The notes below the pieces were generated by a model, which saw only the letters and a list, made by a program, of their open reading frames with translations, was not told where the DNA came from and ran no database searches. Below are positions 1 through 10,845 of a DNA stretch of 64,000 nucleotides, piece after piece. The translations under genes were made by a program, and so were the position numbers. The stretch comes from Heterohyrax brucei. Lineage: Eukaryota > Chordata > Mammalia > Hyracoidea > Procaviidae. The stretch is taken from the NCBI GenBank assembly GCA_028571685.1, contig CM053148.1, positions 86,760,001 through 86,824,000 on the forward strand, given 5' to 3'. Every line of letters starts with the position of its first letter. Positions within the stretch are counted from its first letter, which is position 1.

Positions 1-469
1 GGGTTTGAGTTTTGGATTTCCTTTGCTTGGAGTCTCTGTGGTTCCTTTGCCCTTATCTTCACTGAGAGCAAGAACAGCTCTGGGGCCAAGGCTGTTTTCT
101 GCTTCTGCCTTTAGGTAAGATTGACTCAAGACACAGACCTGTGTTTGATACATTTAGTAAAGCCCAAGTTGTGTCCTTCTCTCTTTGTGCACTGAACTTT
201 TGTGTCACTCCGAAAACAATTAATAAGAAAGCATGGTCCGGTCTGGAGAGGTGAGAAAACCCAAGTCTGACAGACCTGTGGTGGCTGAATTCACGTTAGG
301 ATCCCTGTCAAACTCTTTAAAAGGACCATGGCAATGTACCTTTAATGTGTTGTATTTGTTTTTCTAGCAAAGAGGCCTATAAGGTTTCTTATATTCTTAA
401 AGATACCTGGAATTTAAAACAAATTCAGAAACGGTAACACAATTAAAAACATCATTCATTTGAGGAATC
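1..469. other. Unassigned single-copy-looking sequence
   Basis: No repeat landmark, promoter or convincing coding frame is visible. It is ordinary AT-rich mammalian sequence. Confidence 0.5.
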
Positions 470-627
470 AAATCAAACTCGTTTCGGTGAAGTCAATTCT
501 GACTCACAGTGACCCTATAGGTCAGAGTACAGCCGCCCCACAGAGTTTCCAATGAACTCTTGTCAGATGTGAGCTGCTAACCTTTCGGTCAGCAAACATA
601 GCACTTTACCTCTATGCCACCAGGGTT
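470..627 (-). mobile_element. AfroSINE, near full length, antisense
   Basis: AfroSINE is a tRNA-derived, non-coding retroposon of afrotherian mammals, transcribed by RNA polymerase III from internal A and B boxes. Read on the minus strand this copy starts at the right with the head (AACCCTGGTGGCATAG-like), runs through the B-box region and the body (GGGGCAGTTCTACTCTGTCC-like) and ends at the left with GTCAGAATTGACTTCACCG. It is diverged and lacks the 45-base middle block. The ORF at 563-769 on the minus strand overlaps it and is not a gene. Confidence 0.88.
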
Positions 628-1147
628 GATGTTTACTAATAAAAAGGTGACGAGTTTCAAAGTACAGCAAGAATATACAGAATTGGAAAGTGTTTGCAAA
701 CACTGTGCTAAAACAGAAAACCACAATCCATTGCATTTTTTTTTTCCATCTGAAAGAAAATTGTGTCATACCTCTTGAAAAGCGAAATTCGGTTGTGACT
801 TCTCAGTGTATTCTTGCATGTCTAGGAGGACTCCGGCTCAAAAACTCAAGAATCTGTCTATAAATGTTGTATACAGCAGCTATTGCTTGATGAAGCCAGC
901 ATAAAGTCCATCCAGTTCAGTCTTCTATCTCCATGCTCGTATTCATCAAGTCACCTTCTGATAATGCTTTGTCTTTCTATGTGGATATAACTGCAAATAG
1001 ACAGTATACTCAACCAGAGGCCCAAACCCAGTTCTAACTCCTGAGGACTCCATGTCTTACAGAGCAGAACGGCTCAACAGGGCTTTTTGGGCTGTAATTT
1101 TTACAAGAAGCAGATTGCAAGACTTTCTTCTGCAGTGTCACTGACCA
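628..1147. other. Unassigned sequence
   Basis: A short T-run near 735 is the only low-complexity feature. No recognisable repeat, exon or RNA gene is seen. Confidence 0.45.
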
Positions 1148-1305
1148 CCAAAGCCACCGCTGTTGAGTAGATTCCAACTCATAGTGACCCTGTAGGTTGA
1201 AGTAGAACTGACCCATAGAGTTTCCAAGGGGCACCTGGCAGATCTGAACCGCCGACCTTCTAGTTAGTAGACATGGCACTTAGCCACTACACCACCAGGA
1301 TTTCC
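1148..1305 (-). mobile_element. AfroSINE, short form, antisense
   Basis: Tail (GCTGTTGAGTAGATTCCAAC) is at the left and head (CACCAGGATTTCC) at the right. The tail and the whole body are present, so this is a complete copy on the minus strand. Confidence 0.9.
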
Positions 1306-1306
1306 T

Positions 1307-1377
1307 GCAGTGCCATCGGGTTCAAACCATTCACTTTTAAGTTAGTAGTTTCATGCCAGCTGTGCCACCCAGGGTAC
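1307..1377 (-). mobile_element. Possible second AfroSINE head fragment
   Basis: Immediately after the previous copy comes another stretch ending in a head-like CACCCAGGGTAC, with GTTAGTAGTT resembling the B-box region. It is very diverged and could be chance similarity. Confidence 0.35.
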
Positions 1378-1597
1378 TACTTAGTGGACACGAATATTTA
1401 CTGTCCTTGCTGGCTGAGCTTCTCAATGCAAATTAACAAATTGGCATCAGGGTTCTATATCCTTCTGTCAATTCGCTAGAACCAGTTAGTTCCAAGGTGA
1501 CTCTTCCTTTCTCAGCCTACTCTATACGGAATACCAAACATTCACGCACGTGGCCAGACTGGAGCACCATTTAGAGCAAGTAAGATGTTTAAGTTCA

Positions 1598-1729
1598 CAT
1601 CACCAGCCACTCGATGGGAAAAGATGTGGCAGTCTGTGTCTCTAAAGGTTTAAAACCTTGGAAACCCTATAGGACACTTCTGCTTGGTTCTTTAGGGTTG
1701 CTCTCAATTGGAATCAACTTTAGAGCAAT
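1598..1729 (+). mobile_element. AfroSINE, long form, 5'-truncated
   Basis: It starts inside the element at ACCAGCCACTCGATGGGAAA. It keeps the middle block (GATGTGGCAGTCTG) missing from the short form and ends with GGGTTGCTCTCAATTGGAAT and CAACTTTAGAGC. Confidence 0.8.
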
Positions 1730-2226
1730 AAGTGTAAAAATTAGCATTAATGAAATTCACATAAACATCTTGCCTGCTTTCCTAAGAATGATGCAGTCAT
1801 GGAAAAATTATTCAGCAAGACGTTTTGTAAAGTTTATTTAATGCTTAAAATGTGCATAAAATTCACAATTATCAGTTAGTACCTCAGATTTAGAAAGGAA
1901 GTCAGATGCTGAAAATGCTTCGGTAGATGAATTTATATTTTACTGAATTAAAGTTTGAAAGCCGCACCTTATCTTCACTGAGTTTCCTTATAATTCAACA
2001 GCAAATTTTAAGGTAGGCTGTCAGACTTGAAGTTTTACAAAACCCCGAATATATACATATATGCATATGCGTGTCTATGTAAAACAAAGCTTTGCTGAGT
2101 ACTCTGATCTTCCAGGCAGTGTCTTTTACCTCAAAGAGTTGTCTAGGGTATCAGAGGTTAATCACAAATATAGTTCTGAGTGGAAGAGTATGTAAAACAC
2201 CTGGGAAGAATTGAGATTCAGGCTAT
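1730..2226. other. Unassigned AT-rich sequence
   Basis: A short ATATATACATATATGCATAT-like tract lies near 2050. Nothing else is recognised. Confidence 0.45.
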
Positions 2227-2790
2227 CTTAGTCACCCAGTGCTGCTATAACAAATGCCACAAGTGGATGGCATTAACAAAGACAAAGCGATTCTCTCACA
2301 GTACAGTAGGGTAGAATCCAAATAAAGTGCCCAGCTCCAGTGGGAAGGTTTTCTTTTCACTGTTGGCTTTGGAGGAAGGTCCTTGTCATCCATCTTCCCT
2401 TGGTTTAGGAGCTTCTCTGTGCAGGAACCCCAGGTCCAAAGGACACACTATGCTCCTAGCACTGCTTTCTTGGTGGTATGACGTACCCCTTTCTCTGCCC
2501 CCTTTCATTTCTTTTATCTCTTGTATGATAAAAGATGATTCAAGCCACTCCCCGGGGAAACTCCCTTTACACTGGATCAGTGCTGCGGTCAGAGCAAGGG
2601 TTTTACATCCCACCTTAATCCTCCTCCATGTAATCCAATGTTGCCTCATTAGCCACAGGCAGACATTAGGGTTTCTAACAAATATGAAAGCTACACCAAT
2701 CATGAAAACGATGATAACCATGCCATACTGAGAAACGTGGCCTAACCGACTTGACACGTATTTTGGGGGGACACAATTCAATCTATCACA
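2227..2790 (-). mobile_element. MaLR/ERVL-type solitary LTR, antisense
   Basis: The minus strand reads as a MaLR-type LTR. It begins with TGTGATAGATTGAATTGTGT followed by a C-run at the right, and ends at the left with the conserved AAGCCATCCACTTGTGG-like and TATAGCAGCACTGGGTGACT motifs. The block AACCCCAGGTCCAAAGGACA recurs in the antisense LTR at 56229-56642, so both belong to one family. Internal retroviral genes are absent, as expected for a solo LTR. The overlapping frames at 2327-2731 (+) and 2386-2859 (-) are fortuitous. Confidence 0.78.
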
Positions 2791-3044
2791 TGGGGCAAAG
2801 TACACCTGACACAGGTGTTGGCATTGCCATTCTAATGAGGAGACCCTGTGCCACCTCATCTGTGTCTTAGCCTCTGTCTTACAGACTCAGTGGTTATCAT
2901 ATCTTTAAAAAAATACTTTCTTAGACGTTAAGAGGATGTAGAACAATAATATAAAGAACTTAAATTAGATAAAAATAGAGTAGTAATCAAGGGCTCGTAA
3001 TTTTTTCCAATGTTTTATATATGGGAGAGTCACTTGCATATGCA

Positions 3045-3158
3045 GAAGACCAACCAAATCTGTTGCTGTTGAGTTGAGATTCTGATTCCTGGTGATGCTG
3101 TGGGTTACAGAGTGGCACTGCACTCCCTAGGGTTATCCTGGTAGAATCTTTACAGGAC
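3045..3158 (-). mobile_element. AfroSINE-related fragment, antisense, interrupted
   Basis: The tail half (CAAATCTGTTGCTGTTGAGT, then GGTTACAGAGTGGCACTGCA) resembles the AfroSINE variant with an extended body. It stops where the sense copy at 3161 begins. Confidence 0.65.
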
Positions 3159-3160
3159 GG

Positions 3161-3358
3161 AGCTCCAGTAGCACAGGGGTACAAGTGCCCAGCTGCTAAC
3201 TGGAAGGTGCCTGGTTGGAACCCACCAGCTGCTGTGTGGGAGAAACATGTGACAGTTCGCTTCTGTAAAGAGTTACAGTCTTGGAAACCCTATGGGGCAG
3301 TTCCGCCCTGTCTTGTGGGATCACAATGAGTCAGTAGCGACTTGACAGCAAAACCTAA
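3161..3358 (+). mobile_element. AfroSINE, long form, sense
   Basis: It begins GGAGCTCCAGTAGCACAGGG, has the middle block with GTGACAGTTCGCTTCTGTAA, and ends with the tail AGCGACTTGACAGCAAAACC. At about 198 bases it is one of the clearest full-length long forms here. Its tail abuts the tail of the next, antisense copy. Confidence 0.9.
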
Positions 3359-3360
3359 AA

Positions 3361-3508
3361 CCAAATCCACTGCTGTTGAGTCAATTCCAATCAGCGACCC
3401 TATAGGATGGAGTAGAAATGCCCCATAGATTTTCCAAGGAGCTCCTGGCAGATTCGAACCTCTTGGTTAGCAGTCAGAGCACTTAAGCACTATGCCACCA
3501 GGATTTCC
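3361..3508 (-). mobile_element. AfroSINE, short form, antisense
   Basis: Tail CCAAATCCACTGCTGTTGAG is at the left and head TATGCCACCAGGATTTCC at the right. With 3161-3358 it forms a tail-to-tail inverted pair. Confidence 0.92.
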
Positions 3509-4490
3509 AGCAAGGATTTAAAAAAAATTAAATTAAAAAAAAAAAAATGAAAGCTCCATCTTTCTTTCACAGCACCAGAGCATGGGTTCAAACTACCAGC
3601 CTTAGTAGCCCAGGGCAAACTGCACCAGCACGGGACCTGATGCTGCTATAAGAGAACGGTAAAAAGTCCTGAGACTAATGCCAACTTATGCTACTGGAAT
3701 TGAAAACAATAATAAAAATGTTGGAATTCTTTTAAGAGGAAGAGTTATGGCAAATTTGGTAAACCTTTCTAATATTTTTTAACTTCAGAATTGACAACTT
3801 GGCATGACAATTTCGTGTGCATGAATTCCATGCAAACGGACAAGCAAAAACTGGTCCTCTAATGCCTTGATTTCAGAATAGACTGTTTCTGGAAGTAAAG
3901 ATTTGTCAGTTTTGAGGGGTATCAAGGGAGAGAAACTTGTTGTATTTTGTTCATACAAACAGGAAGGTGTAGCAAGAGGGAGGTGGGGAAATGAACATTG
4001 GCTGTACCCTCGACCTGATGACGTTCTGATTACCAGTTTCACTCTGAAGTTGAGCCTTATCTCAAGCGTAAGAACCAAGGGCAGCAAAGGTCACAGCATG
4101 TGATGGGGGACGATGATGAGCAGTGGGGGTGGGGCTGGGGTGAATCCTGGTCCAGGAAATTGATGTTCTCTGGCATGAAGTGAAAAAAAACAAAGTCTCT
4201 TAGAGAGAGCAGGTGATTGGTAATTCATTTATTAATTAATTCAGATGTGGTCTGAATACAGACTCTATACCTGAATCTTCGTTCTGTACATTAGCCCTGT
4301 ACATCCACTCAGTTATTCCCATGAATACTTATTGAGTGTTTACATGTGATGTGATTCTATACCTTGGACTGTAAACACTTAGAAGAGGTGCCTGAGGAAA
4401 TCCTCACAACGTAGTCTTCATAGCACAATGCCAAGAATGCAAGAAAGATCATTGTGTTTTGTTATGAAGACAATGTTGATAATGAGGATA
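3509..4490. other. Unassigned sequence with G-rich spot
   Basis: An A-run lies near 3520-3547 and a G-rich stretch at about 4105-4140 (GTGGGGGTGGGGCTGGGG). The opposed frames at 3785-4103 lack any recognisable protein. Confidence 0.45.
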
Positions 4491-4686
4491 AATCAAATCC
4501 ATTGCCAATGAATCAATCCCTGGCTTATAAGGACCTTACAGGGTAGAACTGACAAGTAGGATTTCCAAGACTGGAACCTTTAAGGAGGCAGGCTGCCACA
4601 TCTGTCTTCTGCTGAGTCACTGGTGGATTTGAACTACCAATCTTTCAGTTAGCAGGCCAGTGCTAAATCACTGCACTGCCAGGCTA
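4491..4686 (-). mobile_element. AfroSINE, longer variant, antisense
   Basis: Tail AAATCCATTGCCAATGAATC is at the left and a head-like ATCACTGCACTGCCAGG at the right. The middle carries extra sequence (GCCACATCTGTCTTCTGCTG) typical of the long form. Confidence 0.82.
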
Positions 4687-4860
4687 CTTGATTATGCTGA
4701 CAGAAAACATTAGAAATCCTCTTGAAATGTAATGTTGATTAACAAGACATGAGATAAAGTGAAAAATAAAGCATGACACTTAGCTGTATATTGTTTTGCA
4801 GGCCAGGGCATAATAACCATCTACCTAAGATGATAAAATATAAAAATACTTTGTATCTTT

Positions 4861-4900
4861 TGGTTAGCAACTGTAAACCACTATGCCACCAGGATTTCCT
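4861..4900 (-). mobile_element. AfroSINE head fragment, antisense
   Basis: Only the 5' head remains (AACCACTATGCCACCAGGAT). The rest of the SINE is missing. Confidence 0.7.
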
Positions 4901-4935
4901 AGGCAGGTCTACATGACTACATATAAGTTAAAAAT

Positions 4936-5165
4936 ATTGTTGTTGTTGTTAGGTACCATCAAGTTGGTTCTGACTCACAGTGACCCTGTGTGCCACAGAC
5001 GAAACACTGCCGGTCTTGTGCCTTGTCCACAGTCCTTTATATGCTTAAACATATCGTTGCAGCCACTATGTCAATCCATCTCCTTGAGGATCTTCCTCGT
5101 TTATCTGTTGACCCTCTACTTTACCAAGCACGATGACTATCAAGGGTGAAGTCTTCTCCTTAGAA
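4936..5165 (-). mobile_element. RTE-type LINE 3' end, antisense
   Basis: It starts at the left with TTGTTGTTGTTAGGTACCAT, the antisense of the RTE (BovB-like clade) tail CCTAACAACAAC. It continues with antisense text of the 3' coding end (GTTGCAGCCACTATGTCAAT; CCTCTACTTTACCAAGCACG). The element is heavily 5'-truncated and cannot be functional. The overlapping sense frame 4883-5149 is a shadow. Confidence 0.8.
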
Positions 5166-5454
5166 TCGGTCTTCTATCCACTACCTAGTCATTCAACAAT
5201 GATTTCTTTATATTTTTGTTAGTTTTCTTCGTTTTATAATTTATTTTAGTGTTGATCGTAAAGTTAATATGGTAATACTATAAGAAAAATGGAGACGTGT
5301 GATGCAGAAGAAAAATAATTCACATAAACCTACTGCTCAAAGGTATTTTGTTTTAATAACTTGGTATTTTCTTCTATCACTGTGTTTACATTGTTGAGAT
5401 TATGTGAACTATGTGGCATTGGTTGTGAATTTTGTGTTTAATACTGAATCATAA

Positions 5455-5515
5455 GCCCTACTACTGTTGATTTGTGTCTGACTCATAGCAACCTAGAGTT
5501 CAAAGTAGAATCATA
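5455..5515 (-). mobile_element. AfroSINE tail fragment, antisense
   Basis: CCCTACTACTGTTGATTTGT followed by GACTCATAGCAACC identifies the 3' tail of a 5'-truncated copy. Confidence 0.68.
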
Positions 5516-5772
5516 AGCGTGTCTTCAAAAATCACTAGAATAATGTTATTTCATAGTAACTCACTATGCACTTGTACATAATTTACCAAATCATTTCCTT
5601 AATGATCACCCTGCAGTAGAATGACTCCTTGGTATAGACATGTTTACCCATAGAAGTTTGCATAGACTCTCAGAAGTAGAATTTGACCTCAAAGGACATT
5701 GTTGATTTTATGGCTCTTGAGGTACAGCATCGCATTGACGTCTAGAAATTTACCCCCCTTGGTGCTCAAACC

Positions 5773-5909
5773 TGCATCTGCTAACCAAAAGTCAGCAGTT
5801 CAAATTCACCAGGCACTCCTTGGAAACTCTGCCGATGTAGTTCTTCTCTGTCCAATAGAGTCACTATGAGTTGGAATTGACTCGACGGCAGTGGGTTTGG
5901 GTTTTTTGG
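5773..5909 (+). mobile_element. AfroSINE with exact target duplication
   Basis: The copy starts at the box between A and B (TGCATCTGCTAACCAAAAGT) and ends with CGACGGCAGTGGGTTTGG plus a T-rich end. It is flanked by the exact 12-base repeat GGTGCTCAAACC at 5761-5772 and 5910-5921, a clear target-site duplication from LINE-driven insertion. Confidence 0.95.
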
Positions 5910-5921
5910 GGTGCTCAAACC

Positions 5922-6417
5922 AGTGGGTTCTGGTGAAGATCAACATAGGCTTGAGTGACTAAGACGGAAAAGGAAAATTAACACCTTTTCTCTACCTCCT
6001 GCTCCAGGAAGGATGCTTTCACATTGGTTATACAACTTAGATATCACAGCTGCTCTGTGGAAAGTTCTGTGGTTGCTGTAAGACTTGAAAGATATTTTGA
6101 ATAATACATAGATATGGAACAGGTGAAGAGACTGAGGAAGTGCTTTCTGGATGGCAGAGACTGGTGGAAGATGAAGTTGTGAACAATTATGGTTCTGTGG
6201 TCTTTGAGGTGACCCCAGAATAGCATCCTTGCTCCTTCCATGTAAGTGGGATCATTTGAAAAAATAAGACAGTAATAAGGTGGGGGCAGGGGGGGAAGCC
6301 CCTTTCTGTGGTCAAGGGTCTAATTAAACTTAGATCTCAAGATGAGTCAGTCAGCAAAGAGAAGCTTCTGTCTCAGTCACGACACCCACTTCACTTCCCC
6401 CCCCAAAAAGAAAAGAA
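5922..6417. other. Unassigned sequence
   Basis: A G-rich tract (about 6280-6298) and a C/A-run (about 6397-6418) are present. No exon or repeat family is recognised. The frame 6044-6241 (-) has no familiar motif. Confidence 0.45.
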
Positions 6418-6517
6418 AAACTGCCCCATGGAGTTTCCAAGGAGTGGCTGGTGGATTTGAACTGCCAACTTTTGATTAGCAGCCAAGCTCTTAAACACTT
6501 TGCCACCATTGGGGCTC
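6418..6517 (-). mobile_element. AfroSINE, 3' tail missing, antisense
   Basis: The body and head are present (CTGCCCCATGGAGTTTCCAA to TTTGCCACCATTGGGGCTC), but the tail is replaced at the left by an A-rich run. Confidence 0.82.
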
Positions 6518-6547
6518 TTCCCACTCCACTTTAGCAAAGAAGAAAAT

Positions 6548-6697
6548 CAAACGCAGTTCCAACCATCAAGTCAATTCTGACCCAGTGACCCTATAGGACA
6601 GAGTAGAACGGCTCCATAGAGTTTCCAAGGCGCACCTAGTGGGTTCACTCTTTGACCCTTTGGTTAGCACTTAACCATGACACCACCAGAGTTTCCA
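6548..6697 (-). mobile_element. AfroSINE, short form, antisense
   Basis: Tail CCAACCATCAAGTCAATTCT is at the left and head GACACCACCAGAGTTTCC at the right. It is the first of three SINEs packed into 500 bases. Confidence 0.9.
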
Positions 6698-6713
6698 CAT
6701 TTAGAAAGCATCC

Positions 6714-6890
6714 AAACCAATTGCCTTCTAGTTGATTCTGATACTTGATGACGCTGTATGTGCCAGAGCAGAAGCGTGCTTCATAGGATTTTCAAGCTTT
6801 GATTATTGGGAAGTGCACCTTGAAAGATACCTACAGGCTTTCAGTTAGCAGCAGACAGTGTTGAACTGCTTCTGCCACCTAGTAACTCCT
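6714..6890 (-). mobile_element. AfroSINE extended-body variant, antisense
   Basis: It carries the variant body (TGTATGTGCCAGAGCAGAAG; ATAGGATTTTCAAGCTTTGA) and ends in a head-like TCTGCCACCTAGTAACTCC. Its head meets the head of the sense copy that follows. Confidence 0.75.
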
Positions 6891-7030
6891 TTATACCATG
6901 GTGGCACAGTGCTACAGCTGCTAACCCAAAGGCTGGCAGTTGAAATCCAATCAGGCTCCAGAGCAGTTCTACTCTGTGCTATGGGGTTGCTAATGAGTTG
7001 GAATCGAATCGACGATGGTAGGTTTGATTG
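6891..7030 (+). mobile_element. AfroSINE, sense, with internal loss
   Basis: The head ATGGTGGCACAGTGCTACAG lacks part of the A-box spacer. The tail is GAATCGAATCGACGATGGTA. It lies head-to-head with 6714-6890. Confidence 0.85.
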
Positions 7031-7388
7031 CTTTTGGAATAACTCCTTCTTTTGGAGCATGGCTTTTTAAAATTCAAAGCATGGTATCAAAGAGGAACAG
7101 ATGGATGTCTGTAGGTAGGCTCATTCACAAGGTGGAGAACAGAGGGGCTGAAGCACGCCTGCCTAAGTTCTCCCAGGCTCAGCCATCTGTCAGGAAAAAG
7201 AATCAGTGAGAGTGAGAGCAGGTCAGGGGTTCTAGACTTACAAGAAGTCCCTGTGCATGGAAGACAGAAGAATGAGTAGGGAATGAGTAATTCACCTCCC
7301 AACCCAAAGCAAGTTGAGGAAGAGTGTAAAAACCTCCCTGATTAAGGTTTACTCTGAGAATTTCCAGAAGGCTAAATTGTGGGCCACC
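7031..7388. other. Unassigned sequence
   Basis: Opposed frames (7015-7209 and 7087-7302) have no recognisable domain. No repeat landmark is seen. Confidence 0.45.
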
Positions 7389-7400
7389 TTAAGTATTGCA

Positions 7401-7565
7401 GAAAACCCTGGTGGCATAATGGTTAAGGGCTAAGTCTGCTAGCCAAAGGGTGGACAGTTTGAATCCACTGTGTACTGCTTGGAAACTGTGGGGCAATTCT
7501 ACTCTGCCCTGTAAGGTCTCTGTGAGTCAGAATCAACTTGATGGCACTCGGTTTGTTCTGGGGTT
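7401..7565 (+). mobile_element. AfroSINE, short form, with target duplication
   Basis: Head GAAAACCCTGGTGGCATAAT, tail CAACTTGATGGCACTCGG. The flanks TTAAGTATTGCA (7389-7400) and TTAAGCATTGCA (7566-7577) match at 11 of 12 bases and are read as the target duplication. Confidence 0.92.
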
Positions 7566-7577
7566 TTAAGCATTGCA

Positions 7578-8982
7578 CCAAAGTATCAGCTTTGTTTTAC
7601 CATGTCTTGAATGAATGCTGAACAGTTGAGAGATAACACAACTTTTCTTCTCTTTTGTATTATAATTATTTCTTGACTGTCTGGCTTGTTGAGTTCTACA
7701 GCAATGGGGAAGATGCACAGTTTTAAATAAGAATTCTAGTTTATTTGGGACTGAGTTCTTCTTCCAGGAGACATTCTGCCTTCTGTTCTGTTCTGCCTCT
7801 ATGGACCAAAATCAACAAAACAAAAGTAGGTAAAGAAACTATTCCACTTTGGAAATCGTTCTACAAACAGGATTCAGAATTATGAATAGTCAGTGGCCAC
7901 CATGCAAGGTTAAAAAAATGGCTAATTTAATATGTGTGACAAGGTGTCCTCTGTTTTGTGAGTGAGCCTACCTGCAGCCATGTATCTGTTCCATTTTTGA
8001 GGCAAATCATTACTGTTTCGGTTCTTATCAGCCCTCCTGTCCAAGAAGAGTTCACCATGGAAAATTCAACTTGCCCGCCATCTGCAGTTCATGGTTGGAA
8101 ACAGAACATCTGCATAGCAGAACGGTGGTGACTCCAGAAATGAAACGAAACTGACAAATGCTACGGATTTTTGGCTAAAATGCAAAACTACCCTTAGCAG
8201 CAGATAACGGTTTTATGTAGGTGCCCCTCAAGGAGTTGATGTAGTTTATGTTCTGATTTATAACTTTGTAAGGTCTTCAAAATGTGAAGACACTGTATTT
8301 TGTGTTTCATGGATGACCACCTCTACTTTATGGCTTGGCTGCCACCTAGTAGTACCCTCAGCCCTTTGCCCCTTCACATTTCTGTAAATAACCAGAACAG
8401 TGCCTTCATCAGGGTCACGAAACTGCTCAGATCTGAGAACACTTTTTTTTTTTACATTTTTTTTTTAATTGTTGGTGAGTATACTTGATTATTTCTGCCA
8501 TGTATTAAACAATGTGGTGGTTGTTAGTACTTAGGACTTAGTGATGTGGGCATTGGAAGTCATGGGACTTCTGCATGGAATTTGTCCTTGTGGTGTTTGT
8601 GTCCCTGGGGGGAAAATGCAGGTATGTCTGTGGAGTTTCCCTTGGCAGAACCAGCTGAAAGAAGAAGTACTAAGGGACAGCAAGGATGTGGACTGCTGTC
8701 TCACTGGGTGCAAGTGACCTTCCTCATCTTCAGCCGTTATGGACATCTTTCAGTTGGCTGTAGTCTCCCCATATCTGGTTCTATCATAGCATCATGCGCA
8801 TTCTCCACATAGGAGTGGCTCTTATTTTGCTGTTTTCTCAGAACTTTCGAGAATCTACTCTCTATCTTCAACCCAGATTCTCTGAGATCTCTGAGCAGAA
8901 GGCTGCCCTCTTTTACAGATCAGAAAGTGGTTTGTGTTTGCCAGTGTGATAGTCATCACAGTTGATTCTAGAATGCAACATT
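7578..8982. other. SINE-free unassigned sequence
   Basis: There are 1.4 kb without any AfroSINE. T-runs lie near 8442 and 8459. Frames at 8300-8488, 8531-8746 and 8546-8812 are short, overlapping and unrecognised. Confidence 0.45.
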
Positions 8983-9128
8983 TTTCTTATTCTTCTTAAA
9001 ATTCTTAAACTAGTTCTTCTTCCTTTACTTTTCAACTTCTTTTCAGACAACACCTACTTCTTATCTTCTTCTTCTTCCTCTGTTCTCCCCACTCCATCTC
9101 CATCTTCTTCCTCCTTCATCTCTTTCTT
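8983..9128. repeat. TTC/CTT-rich pyrimidine tract
   Basis: About 145 bases are strongly pyrimidine-biased on this strand, with TTCTTCTTCTTCC and CCATCTTCTTCCTCC runs. Such tracts can form triplex DNA; here it is seen only as base composition. Confidence 0.75.
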
Positions 9129-9324
9129 GGAGAAATCTAGAAGCTACTTTAAGGCATTGTCCCATTAATGAACTTTGAAAGCACGTGGTCCCATTCCACG
9201 AACAGGCTTAGCAGAGATTATGAGTCTTTCTGACCAAATTCTACTAACTGGAGAAACTCTTAGGAGTTTGACTCTATGCTGATTCCCTTTGCTGCATGGA
9301 TCTAAACACCTTTGAGATACTAGA

Positions 9325-9753
9325 TGGGTTGAATTTTGTCCACCCAAACTATGTGTTCAAGTCCTAACCTCCCTGTACCCATGAATATGTCTTTATTTGG
9401 AAATAGGGTGGTTCCTGATGTCGCTAGTTGAGTTCATACCAGAGAAGAACGATCCCTAATCAAACATGACTGGTGTCCTCATGAAAAGTGAAAGAGAAAT
9501 ACAGGCTCACAGGGAAGGATTTCAAGTGAAAAACAAGGTAGAGACAGAAGTCATACTCCTACAAGTCAAGCAACGTCTGGGGCCACTAGAGGATAGAAGG
9601 GACCAGGGAGGCTCTTTCTCAAGAGCTTTCTGAGAGAACATAGGTCCTGCTGAAGCCTTGAATTTGAACTCTCAGCTCGTAAGACAATGAACCTCTCTAG
9701 TTGAAAGCCACCCACATGACAGTCATTTGATTTAGCAACCTAGGACACTAATA
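9325..9753 (+). mobile_element. MaLR (MLT1-like) LTR, sense
   Basis: It reads GGTTGAATTTTGTCCACCCA, then TGTGTTCAAGTCCTAACCTC, TTTATTTGGAAATAGGGTGG and GACTGGTGTCCTCATGAAAA. Near the 3' end comes AGCCACCCACATGACAGTCA. This order matches the ancient mammalian MaLR LTRs. It is diverged and a solo LTR. Confidence 0.8.
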
Positions 9754-10304
9754 GAAAGACTCAACGTAATTTCTAGGCCTTTATTCTGAAGTAGTTCTTA
9801 GCCAGAGTTAACTTCCAAGGACTATAATATTAAGTATAGTATTTTATCATGTGTTATGACTTTAGGCAAATGGTTGAAAGCTAGGAAGATGTTTGTATTC
9901 AAAGATTCAAAGGGGACACGGTGGCTCTTGTCTGAATTTGACATTTGGGTGCTTTTACTGTGATTAAGCAAACAGAACTTCAGAGTATTTTTCTTTAACA
10001 AAATGTTTTCAAACACTGAACCTTCTCCTTCAAAAGTCTGCACCTTGAGAAATGTATGATTGACAATGAACTTTGAGATTCAAAGCACAGGAGATCCTGT
10101 AATTGTCTTACAACTTGTCTTTAATTCCAGAAGCCTGATTGTGGCCAATCTGACTATTATATTGGGTAATGAATGCCAGCTTCTCAGTTTCTTTCTGTTT
10201 TCCCTGAGGCATTTTATGAAATGAAATATTAAAATTGACACAGTCCTGGTAAACAAAACAGTGACAATAGCTACAGTCCTTTTTACCTCCTGCAGCATTC
10301 TTTT
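9754..10304. other. Unassigned sequence
   Basis: No repeat signature is seen. The minus-strand frames 9822-10043 and 10080-10358 have no familiar protein features. Confidence 0.4.
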
Positions 10305-10845
10305 CCTAAAGTTGTACTTTAGATGAAGGCTTACAAAACAAACCAGTTTCTCATCCAACAGTTAGTACATGTACTGCTTCATGACCATGGTTAACAACCC
10401 TACAACATAGCCACACTTGCCCTTCCAAACCTTGTGTTCCTTGTTACCAGCTTTCCCGTCTCCTCCTGTCTTTTAGTCCTTGCCCCTGGGCTGGGATGCT
10501 CCTTAAGTCTTGTTTGGTTTCATGGGCCTGCGCAGTCTTTGGCTGAGTGGGGAACCTCAAGTGTGACTTGGTTGCTGAGCTAGAAGGGTGTCTGGGGCCA
10601 TACTCTCAGGGTTTCTCCAGTTTCTGTGAGGCCAGCAAGTTTGGTCTTTTTTTTTTGAGTTAGAATTTTGTTCTACATTTTCCTCCAGTTCTGTTTGGCA
10701 CTCTCTGCTGTGATCCCTGTTAGAGCTATTCGTGGCAGTACCTGGGCACTAACGAGTTGTACTAGACTCAGCCTGGCGGAGGTCATAGCAGATGTAGTCC
10801 TTTAGTCCTCTGGGCTAATCTTCCCCTTGTAAAACAGAACGTTCT
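10305..10845 (-). mobile_element. L1 3' UTR (afrotherian type), antisense
   Basis: It starts at AAGTTGTACTTTAGATGAAG (antisense of the L1 3' end) and runs through CAGTTTCTCATCCAACAGTT, CCTTGCCCCTGGGCTGGGAT, ATACTCTCAGGGTTTCTCCA and TTTAGTCCTCTGGGCTAATC. The same ordered motifs recur at 20150-20890, 46157-46819 and 47305-47930. No ORF2 remains, so this is a strongly 5'-truncated copy. Confidence 0.78.

Noticed and set aside
2327..2859. Overlapping 134- and 157-residue frames on opposite strands
   Set aside because: Both lie mostly within an antisense MaLR-type LTR; no domain and no splice context.
4105..4140. G-quadruplex candidate
   Set aside because: Three close G-runs but the fourth needs a 15-base loop; weak by usual rules.
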